NCBI GenBank assembly: GCA_963837775.1
Contig: CAWIOX010000004.1
Location: 372,001-436,000 of the forward strand
Reading direction: 5' to 3'
Origin: CAWIOX01 sp963837775
GTDB taxonomy: Bacteria > Pseudomonadota > Gammaproteobacteria > Burkholderiales > Burkholderiaceae_D
DNA: 64,000 bases
Of this stretch, positions 45,047 through 54,310 are shown in pieces. How positions within the stretch are numbered: position 1 is the first letter of the stretch; each line of letters opens with the position of its first letter. The notes beneath the pieces are model-generated. The model saw only the letters and a program-made list of their open reading frames with translations, had not been told where the DNA came from and did not search any database. The translations under genes and the position numbers were made by a program.

Positions 45047-45472
45047 TCACAACAGGTCGGCGATCGACAGGCTGTTGTAATCCTCGACCAGCCAGTTGCG
45101 GCCGGCATTCAGGTTGCAGCGCAATTCGGCCATGCGCTTCTGCTCGACTTTTTCCAGCAGTGCGATGCCGACATTTTCCAGCGGGTAAAACTCGACCGGC
45201 CAGCCGTGCTCGCTCGCCTTGGCCAGCGCCAGATGCACCGCCCGGTACTTGCCTTTGCCGGGTATCGCCTTGCGCGGCTTGCCTTCAAAAATCTTCTTGA
45301 CGCTTTTGATGTCTTCCTGCAGCCCTTTCGCGCCTTGCTTGGTTTGCCCGACATAGCTGTACTCGGTACCGGCAGCGTCGATCACGCGGATGAAATAAAG
45401 CAAAATCTTCCCCTCCGCCAAAGGAATGTTGCGGGGATTGGTCCAGCTTATTGCGACAGGGTCATGTGGCAC
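45047..45472 (-). CDS. Hypothetical protein, possibly GIY-YIG-like
   Basis: 141 aa from a GTG at 45472 with AGGA about ten bases upstream; the frame stays open to 45622 but that part lacks a start with a ribosome site and runs into repeat DNA. LLYFIRVIDAAGTEYSYVGQTKQG, then a conserved-looking GKYRAVHLALAKASEHGW and EKVEQKRMAELRCNLN, resembles the strand-turn-strand, Arg and Glu/Asn arrangement of GIY-YIG nucleases. Key residues are not all present, so the assignment is tentative. It is downstream of rpiA. Confidence 0.5.
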   Translation of the reverse strand: MPHDPVAISWTNPRNIPLAEGKILLYFIRVIDAAGTEYSYVGQTKQGAKGLQEDIKSVKKIFEGKPRKAIPGKGKYRAVHLALAKASEHGWPVEFYPLENVGIALLEKVEQKRMAELRCNLNAGRNWLVEDYNSLSIADLL

Positions 45473-45610
45473 GGTGGTGCGTCCTAAGGAAAAGACGGAG
45501 CGACGAAGGGTAACTCCTCGCCCCGTGAAACGCCTGAAAAAACAGGCTTGAATGATGCTGACTGCCTGGCAAGGCGGGCCAAAGCGATTTTGACCGGCCC
45601 GGTGCCGTTT

Positions 45611-45687
45611 AAAATACTGCATGGGGTATTTTTAAATCCCCCAACAAATACGTGCGGGAAACGCCCTATTTTTACTGATACTCCCTC
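45611..45687. repeat. Dispersed ~78-bp repeat, copy 2
   Basis: The same order of blocks as the copies at 27728 and 56426: AAAATAC, GGTATTTTTAAA, AATACGTGCGGG, ATACTCCC. On the minus strand it starts within the rpiA stop codon. AAAATAC and GTATTTT form an inverted repeat at one end. Confidence 0.65.
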
Positions 45688-46357
45688 AAAATACCAATTT
45701 TTTGAGGCCTTCCGGAGTGCCCAGCAGGCACACATTCGCACCTTGTTTGGCAAACAGGCCGACCGTCACCACGCCGACGATGTTATTGATGACGGCTTCC
45801 ATCTCGACCGGATTGCCTATCTTCATGCCGACCACGTCGATGATCACATTGCCGTTATCGGTATGGACCGGCACGCCGTCCTTCAGGCGCAGCCGAGGTT
45901 CGCCGCCGAGCGCGGCCAGCTTGCGCGCCACCACCGCCTGCGCCATCGGGATCACTTCGACCGGCAGCGGGAAGTTGCCGAGCACATCGACCAGCTTGGA
46001 GCCGTCGGCGATGCAGATGAACTTGTCAGCCACCGAGGCGACGATTTTCTCGCGCGTCAGTGCCGCGCCGCCGCCCTTGATCATCGCGCCAAACGGCGTG
46101 ATCTCATCGGCGCCATCGATATACACCGGCATCGATGCGACCTGATTCAGGTCCAGCACCTCGATGCCATGCGCGCGCAGGCGCTCGGCGGTCGCCTCGG
46201 AGGACGCGACCGCACCCTTGATCCGGTCCTTGATCTTGGCCAGCTCATCGATGAAGAAATTGGCGGTGGAGCCGGTGCCGACCCCGACAATTTCACCTTC
46301 AACCACATACTCGATGGCGGCGCGGGCAACCGCTTGTTTCAGTTCGTCTTGAGTCAT
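45686..46357 (-). CDS. rpiA: Ribose-5-phosphate isomerase A
   Basis: 223 aa from ATG 46357 (MTQDELKQAVARAA), the usual start; an ATG 12 bases earlier is less likely. Conserved elements are GVGTGSTANFFIDEL, VYIDGADEI, the catalytic MIKGGGAALTREKIVA and LPVEVIPMA. It interconverts ribose-5-phosphate and ribulose-5-phosphate in the pentose phosphate pathway. It is divergent from pgi and near tal, so three sugar-phosphate enzymes are clustered here. Confidence 0.95.
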   Translation of the reverse strand: MTQDELKQAVARAAIEYVVEGEIVGVGTGSTANFFIDELAKIKDRIKGAVASSEATAERLRAHGIEVLDLNQVASMPVYIDGADEITPFGAMIKGGGAALTREKIVASVADKFICIADGSKLVDVLGNFPLPVEVIPMAQAVVARKLAALGGEPRLRLKDGVPVHTDNGNVIIDVVGMKIGNPVEMEAVINNIVGVVTVGLFAKQGANVCLLGTPEGLKKLVF

Positions 46358-46528
46358 GACTAATCGCATTAAAATGAAGAATGGCGCTATTTTAGCGGAT
46401 AGCGAATCAGCGGCAGCGCAATTGGAGCGGCGGATTGCGTCACATCATATTTGTCCGCAATCCGGTGCTGGTTCAGACCTTGCTTCATGTATAGTTATCA
46501 GTTGTCAGCCATACTACCAACGCCCCAT

Positions 46529-48176
46529 ATGCATCAACCGACCATTAGCGCCAGCGCTGCCTTCCAGGCACTACAAAAACACTACGCCGAAGCCGGACAA
46601 TGGCAATTGCGCGACCTGTTCGCCGACGATCCGGAACGCTTCAAACGCTACTCTGTTGAAGCGGCGGGCCTGTTCCTGGATTACTCGAAAAACCGCCTGA
46701 ACCACACCACGCTGGACTTGTTGCTCGATCTGGCGCGCGAACGCAAGGTCGAGCAGCAACGCGATGCCTTGTTTGCCGGCGCAAAAATCAATGCCACCGA
46801 ACAGCGCGCCGCGCTGCACACCGCCTTGCGCATGCCGCGCGACAGCAGCTTGCACGTCGACGGCCAGGATGTCGTCAAGGATGTCCATGCGGTACTGGAT
46901 CAGATCAAGCGCTGCAGCGACGACATCCGCAGCGGCGCGTGGCGCGGCCACAGCGGCCAGATGATCACCGATATCGTCAATATCGGCATCGGCGGCTCGG
47001 ACCTCGGCCCGCAGATGGCCTGTGCCGCATTGCGCGCCTACGGCCATCCGCGCCTGAAGATGCATTTCGTGTCCAATGTCGACGGCCACAATCTGGAAGC
47101 GGTGCTGGCGACGCTCGATCCGGCCAGCACCCTGTTCATCGTTGCATCCAAGAGTTTCACCACCCAGGACACCATGCTCAACGCGCAATCGGCGCGCAAC
47201 TGGTTCCTGTCCAGCGCCGAGCATGGACGACTTGCCCAGACATTTTGTCGCGGTATCGACCAACACCGAGGCCGTCAAAGCGTTCGGCATCGATCCAGCC
47301 AACATGTTTCCGTTCTGGGACTGGGTCGGCGGCCGTTACTCGGTCTGGTCTGCCATCGGACTGTCGGTGTGCATGGCGATAGGATATGAAAATTTCTCGG
47401 AATTTCTGGCCGGCGCGCACGCAATGGACAGCCATTTCAAGACCGCGCCGCTGGCCGCCAACATGCCGGTGCTGCTGGCGCTGATCGGGGTCTGGTACCG
47501 CGATTTCTTCGCCACCGCCTCCCAGCTGATCGTGTCCTACCATCACGACATGAAACACTTTTCGGCGCACCTGCAGCAACTCGACATGGAAAGCAACGGC
47601 AAGCGCACCACCATCGACGGCAACATGCTTGATGTCGCCAGCTGCCCGATCATCTGGGGCGATGTCGGCACCAACTGCCAGCATGCGTACTTCCAGTTGC
47701 TGCATCAGGGCGCGGACATGATACCGACCGATTTCATCGCAACGCTGACCCCCAGCCACGACTTCCCCGGCCATCATGCGACGCTGCTGGCCAATTGCTT
47801 CGCCCAGTCCGAAGCCTTGATGCGCGGCAAAACAACCGAAGAAGTGCGGACCGACATGCAGGCCCAGGGCAAGAGCGATGCTGAAATCGCCGCGTTGTTG
47901 CCGCACAAGACTTTTCCCGGCAATCGCCCCAGCAACACCCTGCTGATGCAAGAACTGACGCCGGCCGCACTCGGCGCGCTGATCGCGCTGTACGAGCACA
48001 AAACCTTCGTGCAAGGCGTATTGTGGGGCATCAACAGCTTCGATCAATGGGGCGTGGAACTGGGCAAGGTGCTGGCCAAAGACATCGAGACCGAACTGAC
48101 CGGCAAGCTCGCACCGCACCGACACGACAGCTCGACCAACGGCCTGATCGCCCTTGCCGCAGCCGCGCTGCAATGA
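46529..48176 (+). CDS. pgi: Glucose-6-phosphate isomerase, frameshifted
   Basis: Start ATG 46529 (MHQPTISASAAFQ). It has the family blocks NIGIGGSDLGPQMA, FIVASKSFTTQDTMLNA, FPFWDWVGGRYSVWSAIGLS, the active-site region and GVLWGINSFDQWGVELGK. One extra base near 47217-47223 breaks the frame at NWFLSSA-MDDLPRHFVA; removing it gives 548 aa, the same size as E. coli Pgi. It links glucose-6-phosphate and fructose-6-phosphate. tal follows 45 bp later in the same direction. Confidence 0.95.
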
Positions 48177-48221
48177 CCAGATACTGACATCAAGCACCCA
48201 TTCCATCATCAGGACCAAGCC

Positions 48222-49157
48222 ATGAACCAACTGGAACAACTCAAGCAAGTCACCACCGTGGTTGCCGATACCGGCGATTTTCAGGCGATGCAGGCCTTCA
48301 CGCCGCGCGATGCGACCACCAACCCGTCGCTGATCCTGAAAGCAGTGCAAAAGGATGAATACAAGCCGCTGCTCGAAAAAGCAGTCAGGGATCATGCGGG
48401 CAAGAGTACCGGCGAGATCATCGACCAGCTGCTGGTCGCATTCGGCCTGGAAATCCTGAAGATCATTCCCGGCCGCGTCTCGACCGAAACCGATGCACGG
48501 CTATCGTTCGACACTGTCGGCACCATCGCAAAGGGCCGCGCGCTGATCGCACTGTATGAAGCTGCCGGCATCAGCCGCGAACGCATCCTGATCAAGATCG
48601 CCTCCACCTGGGAAGGCATCCGCGCCGCTGAAACGCTGGAAAAGGAAGGCATCCGCTGCAACATGACGCTGCTGTTCTCGCTGCCGCAAGCCGTCGCCTG
48701 CGCCGACGCCGGCGCGCAACTGATCTCGCCCTTCGTCGGCCGGATTTATGACTGGTTCAAGAAATCGACCGGACAGGAATACAGCGGCGACAACGACCCC
48801 GGCGTGCAGTCGGTCAAGCGCATCTACAACTACTACCGCAAGTTCGGCCACGCCACCGAAGTGATGGGTGCGAGCTTTCGCAACACTTCGCAGATCATCG
48901 AACTGGCCGGCTGCGACCTGCTCACCATCAGCCCCGATCTGCTGCAAAAACTGGCCGACACGGATACCCCGCTCAGCCGCAAACTCAGCCCGGAAACCGC
49001 GCAATCAGCCGATCTGACACAGCTGACGCTGGATGAAAAAACCTTCCGCAGCCAACTCAATGACGATGCGATGGCAACCGAAAAACTGGCCGAAGGCATA
49101 CGCCTGTTCTGCATTGATTCGGTCAAGCTGGAACAGATGATCGAAGCGCTGCGCTAA
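48222..49157 (+). CDS. tal: Transaldolase
   Basis: 311 aa, class I transaldolase. Conserved features are TPRDATTNPSLILKA, IIPGRVSTETDARLSFD and the Schiff-base lysine K125 in ILIKIASTWEGI, then NMTLLFSLPQAVACADAGAQLISPFVGRI. It transfers dihydroxyacetone units in the pentose phosphate pathway. It lies 45 bp after pgi and is closed by a terminator, so pgi-tal is probably one operon. Confidence 0.95.
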   Translation: MNQLEQLKQVTTVVADTGDFQAMQAFTPRDATTNPSLILKAVQKDEYKPLLEKAVRDHAGKSTGEIIDQLLVAFGLEILKIIPGRVSTETDARLSFDTVGTIAKGRALIALYEAAGISRERILIKIASTWEGIRAAETLEKEGIRCNMTLLFSLPQAVACADAGAQLISPFVGRIYDWFKKSTGQEYSGDNDPGVQSVKRIYNYYRKFGHATEVMGASFRNTSQIIELAGCDLLTISPDLLQKLADTDTPLSRKLSPETAQSADLTQLTLDEKTFRSQLNDDAMATEKLAEGIRLFCIDSVKLEQMIEALR

Positions 49158-49170
49158 TCCCGGCAAAACA

Positions 49171-49202
49171 AAGTGCAGGCGCTCAAGCGACTGCCTGCAC
49201 TT
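49171..49202 (+). terminator. Terminator after tal
   Basis: A perfect 10-bp stem (AAGTGCAGGC / GCCTGCACTT) with a 12-nt loop, 13 bases after the stop. Confidence 0.7.
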
Positions 49203-49250
49203 GTTCATCGCAGCGTCCGCCAAATTGAAGTCTCGCATGCAAGTGTCAAC

Positions 49251-49272
49251 AAATGGAACAATCGTTCCATTT
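49251..49272. promoter_or_regulatory. Perfect hairpin AAATGGAAC-AATC-GTTCCATTT
   Basis: A 9-bp perfect stem with a 4-nt loop, 220 bp upstream of the ABC operon. It may be a second terminator (ending in TTT) or an operator with a dyad centred on CAATCG. Confidence 0.4.
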
Positions 49273-49492
49273 TGAAACATTTAACATGTTCACCGTACTG
49301 AGCGGGGAAATTTCGAGGCGGGGTGAAGCAATCGGAAACCCCAAAATACCTGTTGGCACGCGAGTTGCTGAATGAATTCAAACAAATAGGGGCTATTTTC
49401 CTGCCTGCTTATCGCTGCACCTCAGTATAGTTGGCCGAACCGGCCGCTACTCCCGTTGCGGCTGTTTCACAAACCTCGCATGGAGCCGCACA

Positions 49493-50504
49493 ATGTCCTT
49501 CCGTTCACTTCTCCGCCTCCTGACTGCGCTCATGTTGCTGCTGCCGCTCACCGGACTGCAGGCCGGCGAACAGCCTTTGACAACCGTGCGGGTTGGCGTA
49601 CTGGAATTCGGCACCGTGAATTGGGAACTGGACGTCATCCAGGCGCATGAACTGGCAAAAAAACGCGGCATCGATCTGAAAATCGTGTCCGCTAGCCTCG
49701 GGCGATGCGTCCACCATCGCGTTGCAGGGAGGCGCGGTCGACATCATCGTATCGGACTGGATCTGGGTTACCCGCCAGCGCGCCGAATCCAGACTGTACA
49801 CCTTCGCGCCTTATTCGAATGCGGTCGGTTCGCTGATGGTCAAGTCGGATAGCGGCATCCGGCAATTGGCCGATTTGAAAGGCAAAACCATCGGCGTCGC
49901 CGGCGGCCCGTCCGACAAGACATGGTTGCTGCTGCGCGCCTATGCGCAGAAAAAAATGGGGGTCGACCTGACCAGCTTCGCCAAACCTGCGTATGCAGCA
50001 CCGCCGCTGCTGAACGAACTGGCATTGCGCGGGCAAGTCGATGCGGCATTGAACGCCTGGCATTACACCGCCCGCCTGGAAACAAATGGCATGCATGCGC
50101 TGATCGAAGTGCCGGAAATGCTCAAAGGGCTGGGCATAGAAAAACCGATTCCATTGATCGGCTGGGTGTTCCGCGACGATTGGGCAGCAAAAAACCCTGA
50201 AGCAGCCAGAAATTTCCTGAGTGCCTCCTATGAAGCGAAAGCCATTCTGGCCAAATCGGATGCCGAATGGGAGCGGCTCAAACCCAAAATGCGCGCTGAA
50301 GACAATGCAACATTCATCGCCTTGCGCAACGGCTTTCGCAACGGCATCCCGACCTGCGCCGACCCGGACTACATGACGACAGTGGCTGCCACCTTCAAAA
50401 TCCTGGCCGACACCGGTGGCGACAAGCTGGTCGGAAAATCCAGAAAATTGTCGGATGGTACGTTTTGGCCAGGCTTCAAGCTTCCCGCATGTCCGAAGAA
50501 TTAA
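49493..50504 (+). CDS. NitT/TauT-type ABC transporter substrate-binding protein, frameshifted
   Basis: Start ATG 49493 with GGAG eight bases upstream and a signal peptide ending GLQAG. The SBP fold is shown by VRVGVLEFGTVNWELDVI, the anchor LASGDASTIALQGGAVDIIVSDW, and LKGKTIGVAGGPSDKTWLLL. One extra base near 49687-49690 breaks the frame just before LASGDAST; removing it gives 336 aa. It belongs to the nitrate/sulfonate/taurine group, but the ligand cannot be told from sequence. The permease and ATPase follow in one overlapping operon. Confidence 0.88.
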
Positions 50505-51262
50505 AATCAAGGATATTTTTAGCCCGCAGCAAATGGGTACGCATCCTGCCGGTACTGGTTCTGACAGGTATTTGGCAAGTGCTCGCAATGGTCCTGCAAA
50601 GCAGAACCCTGCCGCCGCCCAGTGCCGTGATCGCCACTTTATGGCATGAGATCGTCGCCGGCGAGTTGGTTTTTCATCTGGGCGTGACGCTGGGCAGGGT
50701 CGCCATCAGCTTCACGCTGGCGATGTTGATCGGCGTGGGGCTGGGCATCCTGATGGGCCGGTCGAGGAGTTGGGATCGGGTACTGGACACCTTTCTCATT
50801 CTCGGACTCAACATCCCGGCGCTGGTGACGATCATTCTCTGCTACATCTGGTTCGGACTGAGCGAAACCGCCGCAGTGCTTGCCGTAACGCTCAACAAAA
50901 TTCCGATGGTCGCCATCAGCCTGCGCGAAGGCGCACGCGCGGTGGATAAGGATTTGCTGGAAGTCGCCCGCATTTACCGGCTTTCGCGTCGTGACACCTT
51001 CTTCAAGGTGTATCTGCCGCAGCTTTACCCTTACCTGTTCGGCTCCGCACGCAATGGCCTGGCGCTGATCTGGAAAATCGTGCTGGTGGTGGAATTGCTC
51101 GGGCGCAGCGACGGGGTCGGCTTTCAGATCGGCAGTTTTTTCCACTTTTTTGACATCACCAGCATTCTGGCTTACACCTTGGCTTTTGCGCTGGTCATCT
51201 TCAGCATCGAGGCGCTAATGCTGCGCCCGCTGGAAACCCATCTGAACCGGTGGCGCACATGA
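50489..51262 (+). CDS. ABC transporter permease, NitT/TauT type
   Basis: 257 aa from ATG 50489; a TTG at 50465 is in frame but less likely. It has six membrane helices and the EAA-like loop LREGARAVDKDLLEVARIYRLSRRDTFFKVYLPQLYPYL near residue 150. It overlaps the binding-protein gene by 16 bp and the ATPase gene by four. It forms the membrane channel of the importer. Confidence 0.9.
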   Translation: MSEELKSRIFLARSKWVRILPVLVLTGIWQVLAMVLQSRTLPPPSAVIATLWHEIVAGELVFHLGVTLGRVAISFTLAMLIGVGLGILMGRSRSWDRVLDTFLILGLNIPALVTIILCYIWFGLSETAAVLAVTLNKIPMVAISLREGARAVDKDLLEVARIYRLSRRDTFFKVYLPQLYPYLFGSARNGLALIWKIVLVVELLGRSDGVGFQIGSFFHFFDITSILAYTLAFALVIFSIEALMLRPLETHLNRWRT

Positions 51263-52038
51263 ACGCGCTGACAGTGGATATCCGCAAAAAGGTGTATCCC
51301 AACGGCACCTGCGCGATCGAAAACCTGGCCTTCAGCGCGCAGCCCGGCGAGTTCGTCGCGATTGTTGGCCCTTCCGGCGCAGGCAAGACGACTCTGCTCA
51401 AGCTGATCGCAGGGCTTGACCAACAACTGGCTGGCACGATCACCTTCAACACTGGCGACAGTGCCAACCCAACGCAAGCGGCCAGACCCAGGACCGGCTT
51501 CATGTTCCAGGAGCCGCGCCTGATCCCCTGGCTCACCGTGCAACAAAACCTCGAACTGGTGCTGGCGCCGCAAGTGCATGCGCAAGCAGCGGTGCCGGAC
51601 AGTGCGCAATTGCAGGACATGCTGGCGCAAGTGGGTCTGCAACAATGCGGACCGATGTTCCCCAATCAGCTCTCCGGCGGCATGCAGCGCCGGGTTGCGC
51701 TGCTGCGCGCCTTCATCATTGCACCGGATCTGCTGTTGATGGATGAGCCGTTTCAATCGCTCGACGCGCCGACCGCCGATCAGCTCAGGGGCCTGCTGCA
51801 AGACCTGTGGCAACGCACCCGCCCTACTGTGCTGTTCGTCACCCACAGCCTGCGCGAAGCGCTGAGCCTGGCTGACCGCATCCTGTTCCTGTCGGCGCGG
51901 CCGTCCGGAATCATTTTTGACTATGCGGTCAAGCTCCCGCGCCCGCGCGCAATTGAAGACGCGAGCGTCCAGCAGTTGCATGAATCCTTGCTGCAACAAT
52001 CGCCGCAATTGCTGGAGGGACTAATGCAATCCCCTTAG
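51259..52038 (+). CDS. ABC transporter ATP-binding protein, NitT/TauT type
   Basis: 259 aa from ATG 51259, which overlaps the permease stop in an ATGA. Walker A is GPSGAGKTT (about 37-45), the Q-loop FQEPRLIPW, the signature LSGGMQRR, Walker B LLLMDEPF and the H-loop VTHS. It energises import with the two upstream gene products. It ends 31 bp before the convergent CoA-transferase gene. Confidence 0.93.
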   Translation: MNALTVDIRKKVYPNGTCAIENLAFSAQPGEFVAIVGPSGAGKTTLLKLIAGLDQQLAGTITFNTGDSANPTQAARPRTGFMFQEPRLIPWLTVQQNLELVLAPQVHAQAAVPDSAQLQDMLAQVGLQQCGPMFPNQLSGGMQRRVALLRAFIIAPDLLLMDEPFQSLDAPTADQLRGLLQDLWQRTRPTVLFVTHSLREALSLADRILFLSARPSGIIFDYAVKLPRPRAIEDASVQQLHESLLQQSPQLLEGLMQSP

Positions 52039-52069
52039 AAGGGTGCAATGCCAGATTCAAACTGCCGCT

Positions 52070-53314
52070 TCACACTACCTTGTCGCGCCTTAGTTGCGCC
52101 AGCGCGTCATCGTCATATCCCAGTGCACGCAGGATTTCATCGTTATGTTCGCCCAGCGTCGGGCCCAGCCATTTCGTTTCGCCGGGGGTTGCCGACAGTT
52201 TCGGGCTGATCGCCGGCAGCTTGATCGGGGTGCCGTCCTTGAAAGTGTGCTGCTCGAACATCTGACGCGCCAGGAATTGCGGGTCGCTCATCATGTCGCG
52301 CACCGAGTAGATTTTCCCGACCGGCACATCGGCCGCCTTCAGGATCTCGAGTGCGGAATCTATGGTCTGGGTGCTGCACCAGGATTGAATCGCAGCGTCG
52401 ATCTCGGCGGTGCGCGGCACGCGGCCGTCGTTGCGCGCCAGTTGCGCGTCGCCGGCCATGTCGTCGCGGCCGATCGCCAGCATCAGCCGCTTGAAGATCG
52501 CGTCGCCATTGCCGGCGATGACGATGTTCTCGCCGTCGCCGGTGGTGTAGGTGTTGGACGGCACGATGCCGGGCAAGGCGCCGCCGGTGCGCTCGCGCAC
52601 CACGCCGGCATGGTCGTATTCCGGCACCAGCGATTCCATCAGGTTGAACACCGATTCATACAGCGCGACATCGACCATCTGGCCCTGCCCTGCGATGCAG
52701 TCATCGCCAGTTTTGCCGTTCCAGCGCCCGCCGGTCACGTCGCGATGGCGCAGCGCCATCATCGCGCCGATCACGCCGTGCATCGCCGCGACCGAATCGC
52801 CGATCGAGATCCCGACCCGCAGCGGCGGACGGTCCGGAAAGCCGGACACATAACGCAGGCCGCCCATCGATTCGCCGATCGCGCCGAAACCCGGCAGATC
52901 CTTCATCGGGCCGGTCTGGCCGTAGCCGCTGAGACGCACCATGATGGTGGCGGGGTTGACGGCTTTCAGCGCTTCGAAGCCGAGATGCCACTTTTCCAGC
53001 ACGCCGGGGCGGTAATTCTCGATGATGATGTCGGCCTCCAGCGCCAGCCGGCGCGCGATGTCCTGGCCGCGCGGATCTTTCATGTTCAGCGTCAGGCTTT
53101 TCTTGTTGCGCGCCTGCACGCTCCACCACAGCGAGGTGCCGTCCTTCAGCACGCGCCACTGGCGGATCGGGTCGCCGCCCTCCGGCGATTCGATCTTGAT
53201 GACTTCCGCGCCGAACTCGGCCAGCATGCGGGAGCAGAACGGGCCGGCGATCAGGGTGCCGAGTTCCAGCACCTTGATGCCAGCCAGTGGACCAGGGGAT
53301 TTTGTCGAAGTCAT
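52070..53314 (-). CDS. Class III CoA-transferase (CaiB/BaiF family)
   Basis: 414 aa. Family features are GIKVLELGTLIAGPFCSRMLAEFGAEVIKIESPEGGDP (about 12-48), IIIENYRPGVLEKWHLG, and GISIGDSVAAMHGVIGAMMAL, whose Asp is the likely catalytic acyl-anhydride former. Such enzymes move CoA between organic acids; the substrate pair is unknown. It lies 23 bp downstream of recR on the same strand, but the two are not functionally linked. Confidence 0.9.
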   Translation of the reverse strand: MTSTKSPGPLAGIKVLELGTLIAGPFCSRMLAEFGAEVIKIESPEGGDPIRQWRVLKDGTSLWWSVQARNKKSLTLNMKDPRGQDIARRLALEADIIIENYRPGVLEKWHLGFEALKAVNPATIMVRLSGYGQTGPMKDLPGFGAIGESMGGLRYVSGFPDRPPLRVGISIGDSVAAMHGVIGAMMALRHRDVTGGRWNGKTGDDCIAGQGQMVDVALYESVFNLMESLVPEYDHAGVVRERTGGALPGIVPSNTYTTGDGENIVIAGNGDAIFKRLMLAIGRDDMAGDAQLARNDGRVPRTAEIDAAIQSWCSTQTIDSALEILKAADVPVGKIYSVRDMMSDPQFLARQMFEQHTFKDGTPIKLPAISPKLSATPGETKWLGPTLGEHNDEILRALGYDDDALAQLRRDKVV

Positions 53315-53337
53315 GAGGAAATAAAGAAAAAGAGGAC

Positions 53338-53934
53338 TTAAGTCGTGCGGCGGTCGAGCATCGCGCGGGCGATGGTGCCGGCATCGACGTATTCCAGTTC
53401 GCCGCCGACCGGCACGCCACGCGCCAGGCGGCTGACTTTCAGGCCGCGCGCTTTCAGCATCTCGCTGATGTAGTGCGCGGTGGCCTCGCCTTCATTGGTG
53501 AAATTGGTGGCCAGCACGACTTCGGTAACGATGCCATCAACGGCGCGGGCGATCAGTTTCTCGAGGTGGATGTCCTTGGGGCCGATGCCGTCGAGCGGCG
53601 ACAGCCGTCCCATCAGCACGAAATAGCGCCCTTTGAAGGTCAGCGTCTGCTCGATCATCAGCTGATCGGCAGGCGTCTCGACCACGCACAGCAGCGCCTT
53701 GTCGCGCTCTTCATCCAGGCACATTTCACACACCGGGTGTTCGGTGAAGGTGTTGCACAGGCTGCAGTGATGGACGCTTTCCACCGCCTGGAACAGCGCC
53801 CGGCCCAGCATCGCCGCACCGTCGCGGTCATGTTGCAGCAGATGATAGGCCATGCGCTGCGCCGATTTCGGCCCGATGCCGGGCAGGCGGCGCAGCGCTT
53901 CGGTGAGCAATTCCAGGCTGGAGATGGATTTCAC
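53338..53934 (-). CDS. recR: Recombination protein RecR
   Basis: 198 aa with the RecR layout: an N-terminal helix-hairpin-helix (LRRLPGIGPKSAQRMAYHLL, about 14-33), a four-cysteine zinc finger (C57, C60, C69, C72) and a Toprim domain with VVETPADQLMIEQT and ATNFTNEGEATAHYI. It acts in the RecFOR pathway of gap repair. It is the last gene of dnaX-ybaB-recR, a conserved bacterial order. Confidence 0.96.
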   Translation of the reverse strand: MKSISSLELLTEALRRLPGIGPKSAQRMAYHLLQHDRDGAAMLGRALFQAVESVHHCSLCNTFTEHPVCEMCLDEERDKALLCVVETPADQLMIEQTLTFKGRYFVLMGRLSPLDGIGPKDIHLEKLIARAVDGIVTEVVLATNFTNEGEATAHYISEMLKARGLKVSRLARGVPVGGELEYVDAGTIARAMLDRRTT

Positions 53935-53960
53935 TGAGCTTGCTTAATCGTCGATATTGA

Positions 53961-54287
53961 TCAGAACGGCAGCTTGAAGCCGGGTGGCAATGGCATGCCG
54001 GCAGTCAGGCCGCTCATCTTTTCCGAGGAAGTCGCTTCCGCCTTGCGCACCGCGTCGTTGAACGCCGCCGCAACCAGGTCTTCCAGCATGTCCTTGTCGT
54101 CGCCCAGCAGGGACGGATCGATGGTGACGCGCTTGACGTCGTTCTTGCAGGTCATCACGACTTTCACCAGGCCGGCGCCGGACTGGCCTTCGACCTCAAT
54201 CAGCGCCAATTGATCCTGGGCTTTTTTCATGTTGTCCTGCATTGCTTGCGCTTGCTTCATCAGGCCTGCCAGTTGGTTCTTCATCAT
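53961..54287 (-). CDS. ybaB: YbaB/EbfC nucleoid-associated protein
   Basis: 108 aa, start ATG 54287 with AAGGAG upstream. MMKNQLAGLMKQAQAMQDNMKKAQDQLALIEVEGQSGAGLVKV and the C-terminal MPLPPGFKLPF are typical. It binds DNA as a dimer. It lies between dnaX (23 bp) and recR (26 bp) in the same operon. Confidence 0.95.
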   Translation of the reverse strand: MMKNQLAGLMKQAQAMQDNMKKAQDQLALIEVEGQSGAGLVKVVMTCKNDVKRVTIDPSLLGDDKDMLEDLVAAAFNDAVRKAEATSSEKMSGLTAGMPLPPGFKLPF

Positions 54288-54310
54288 GGTCGTTCTCCTT
54301 GAGTTTTCAG

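Larger units (their letters stand above)
49158..49492. other. Intergenic region between tal and ABC operon
   Basis: 335 bp with the tal terminator, a second perfect hairpin at 49251-49272, and A/T-rich sequence before the ABC operon. I looked for a TPP riboswitch and did not see one. Confidence 0.5.

Noticed and set aside
49158..49492. TPP riboswitch before the NitT/TauT-type ABC operon
   Set aside because: There is no CTGAGA box or paired P2-P4 pattern, so a thiamine-precursor role for the operon is not supported.
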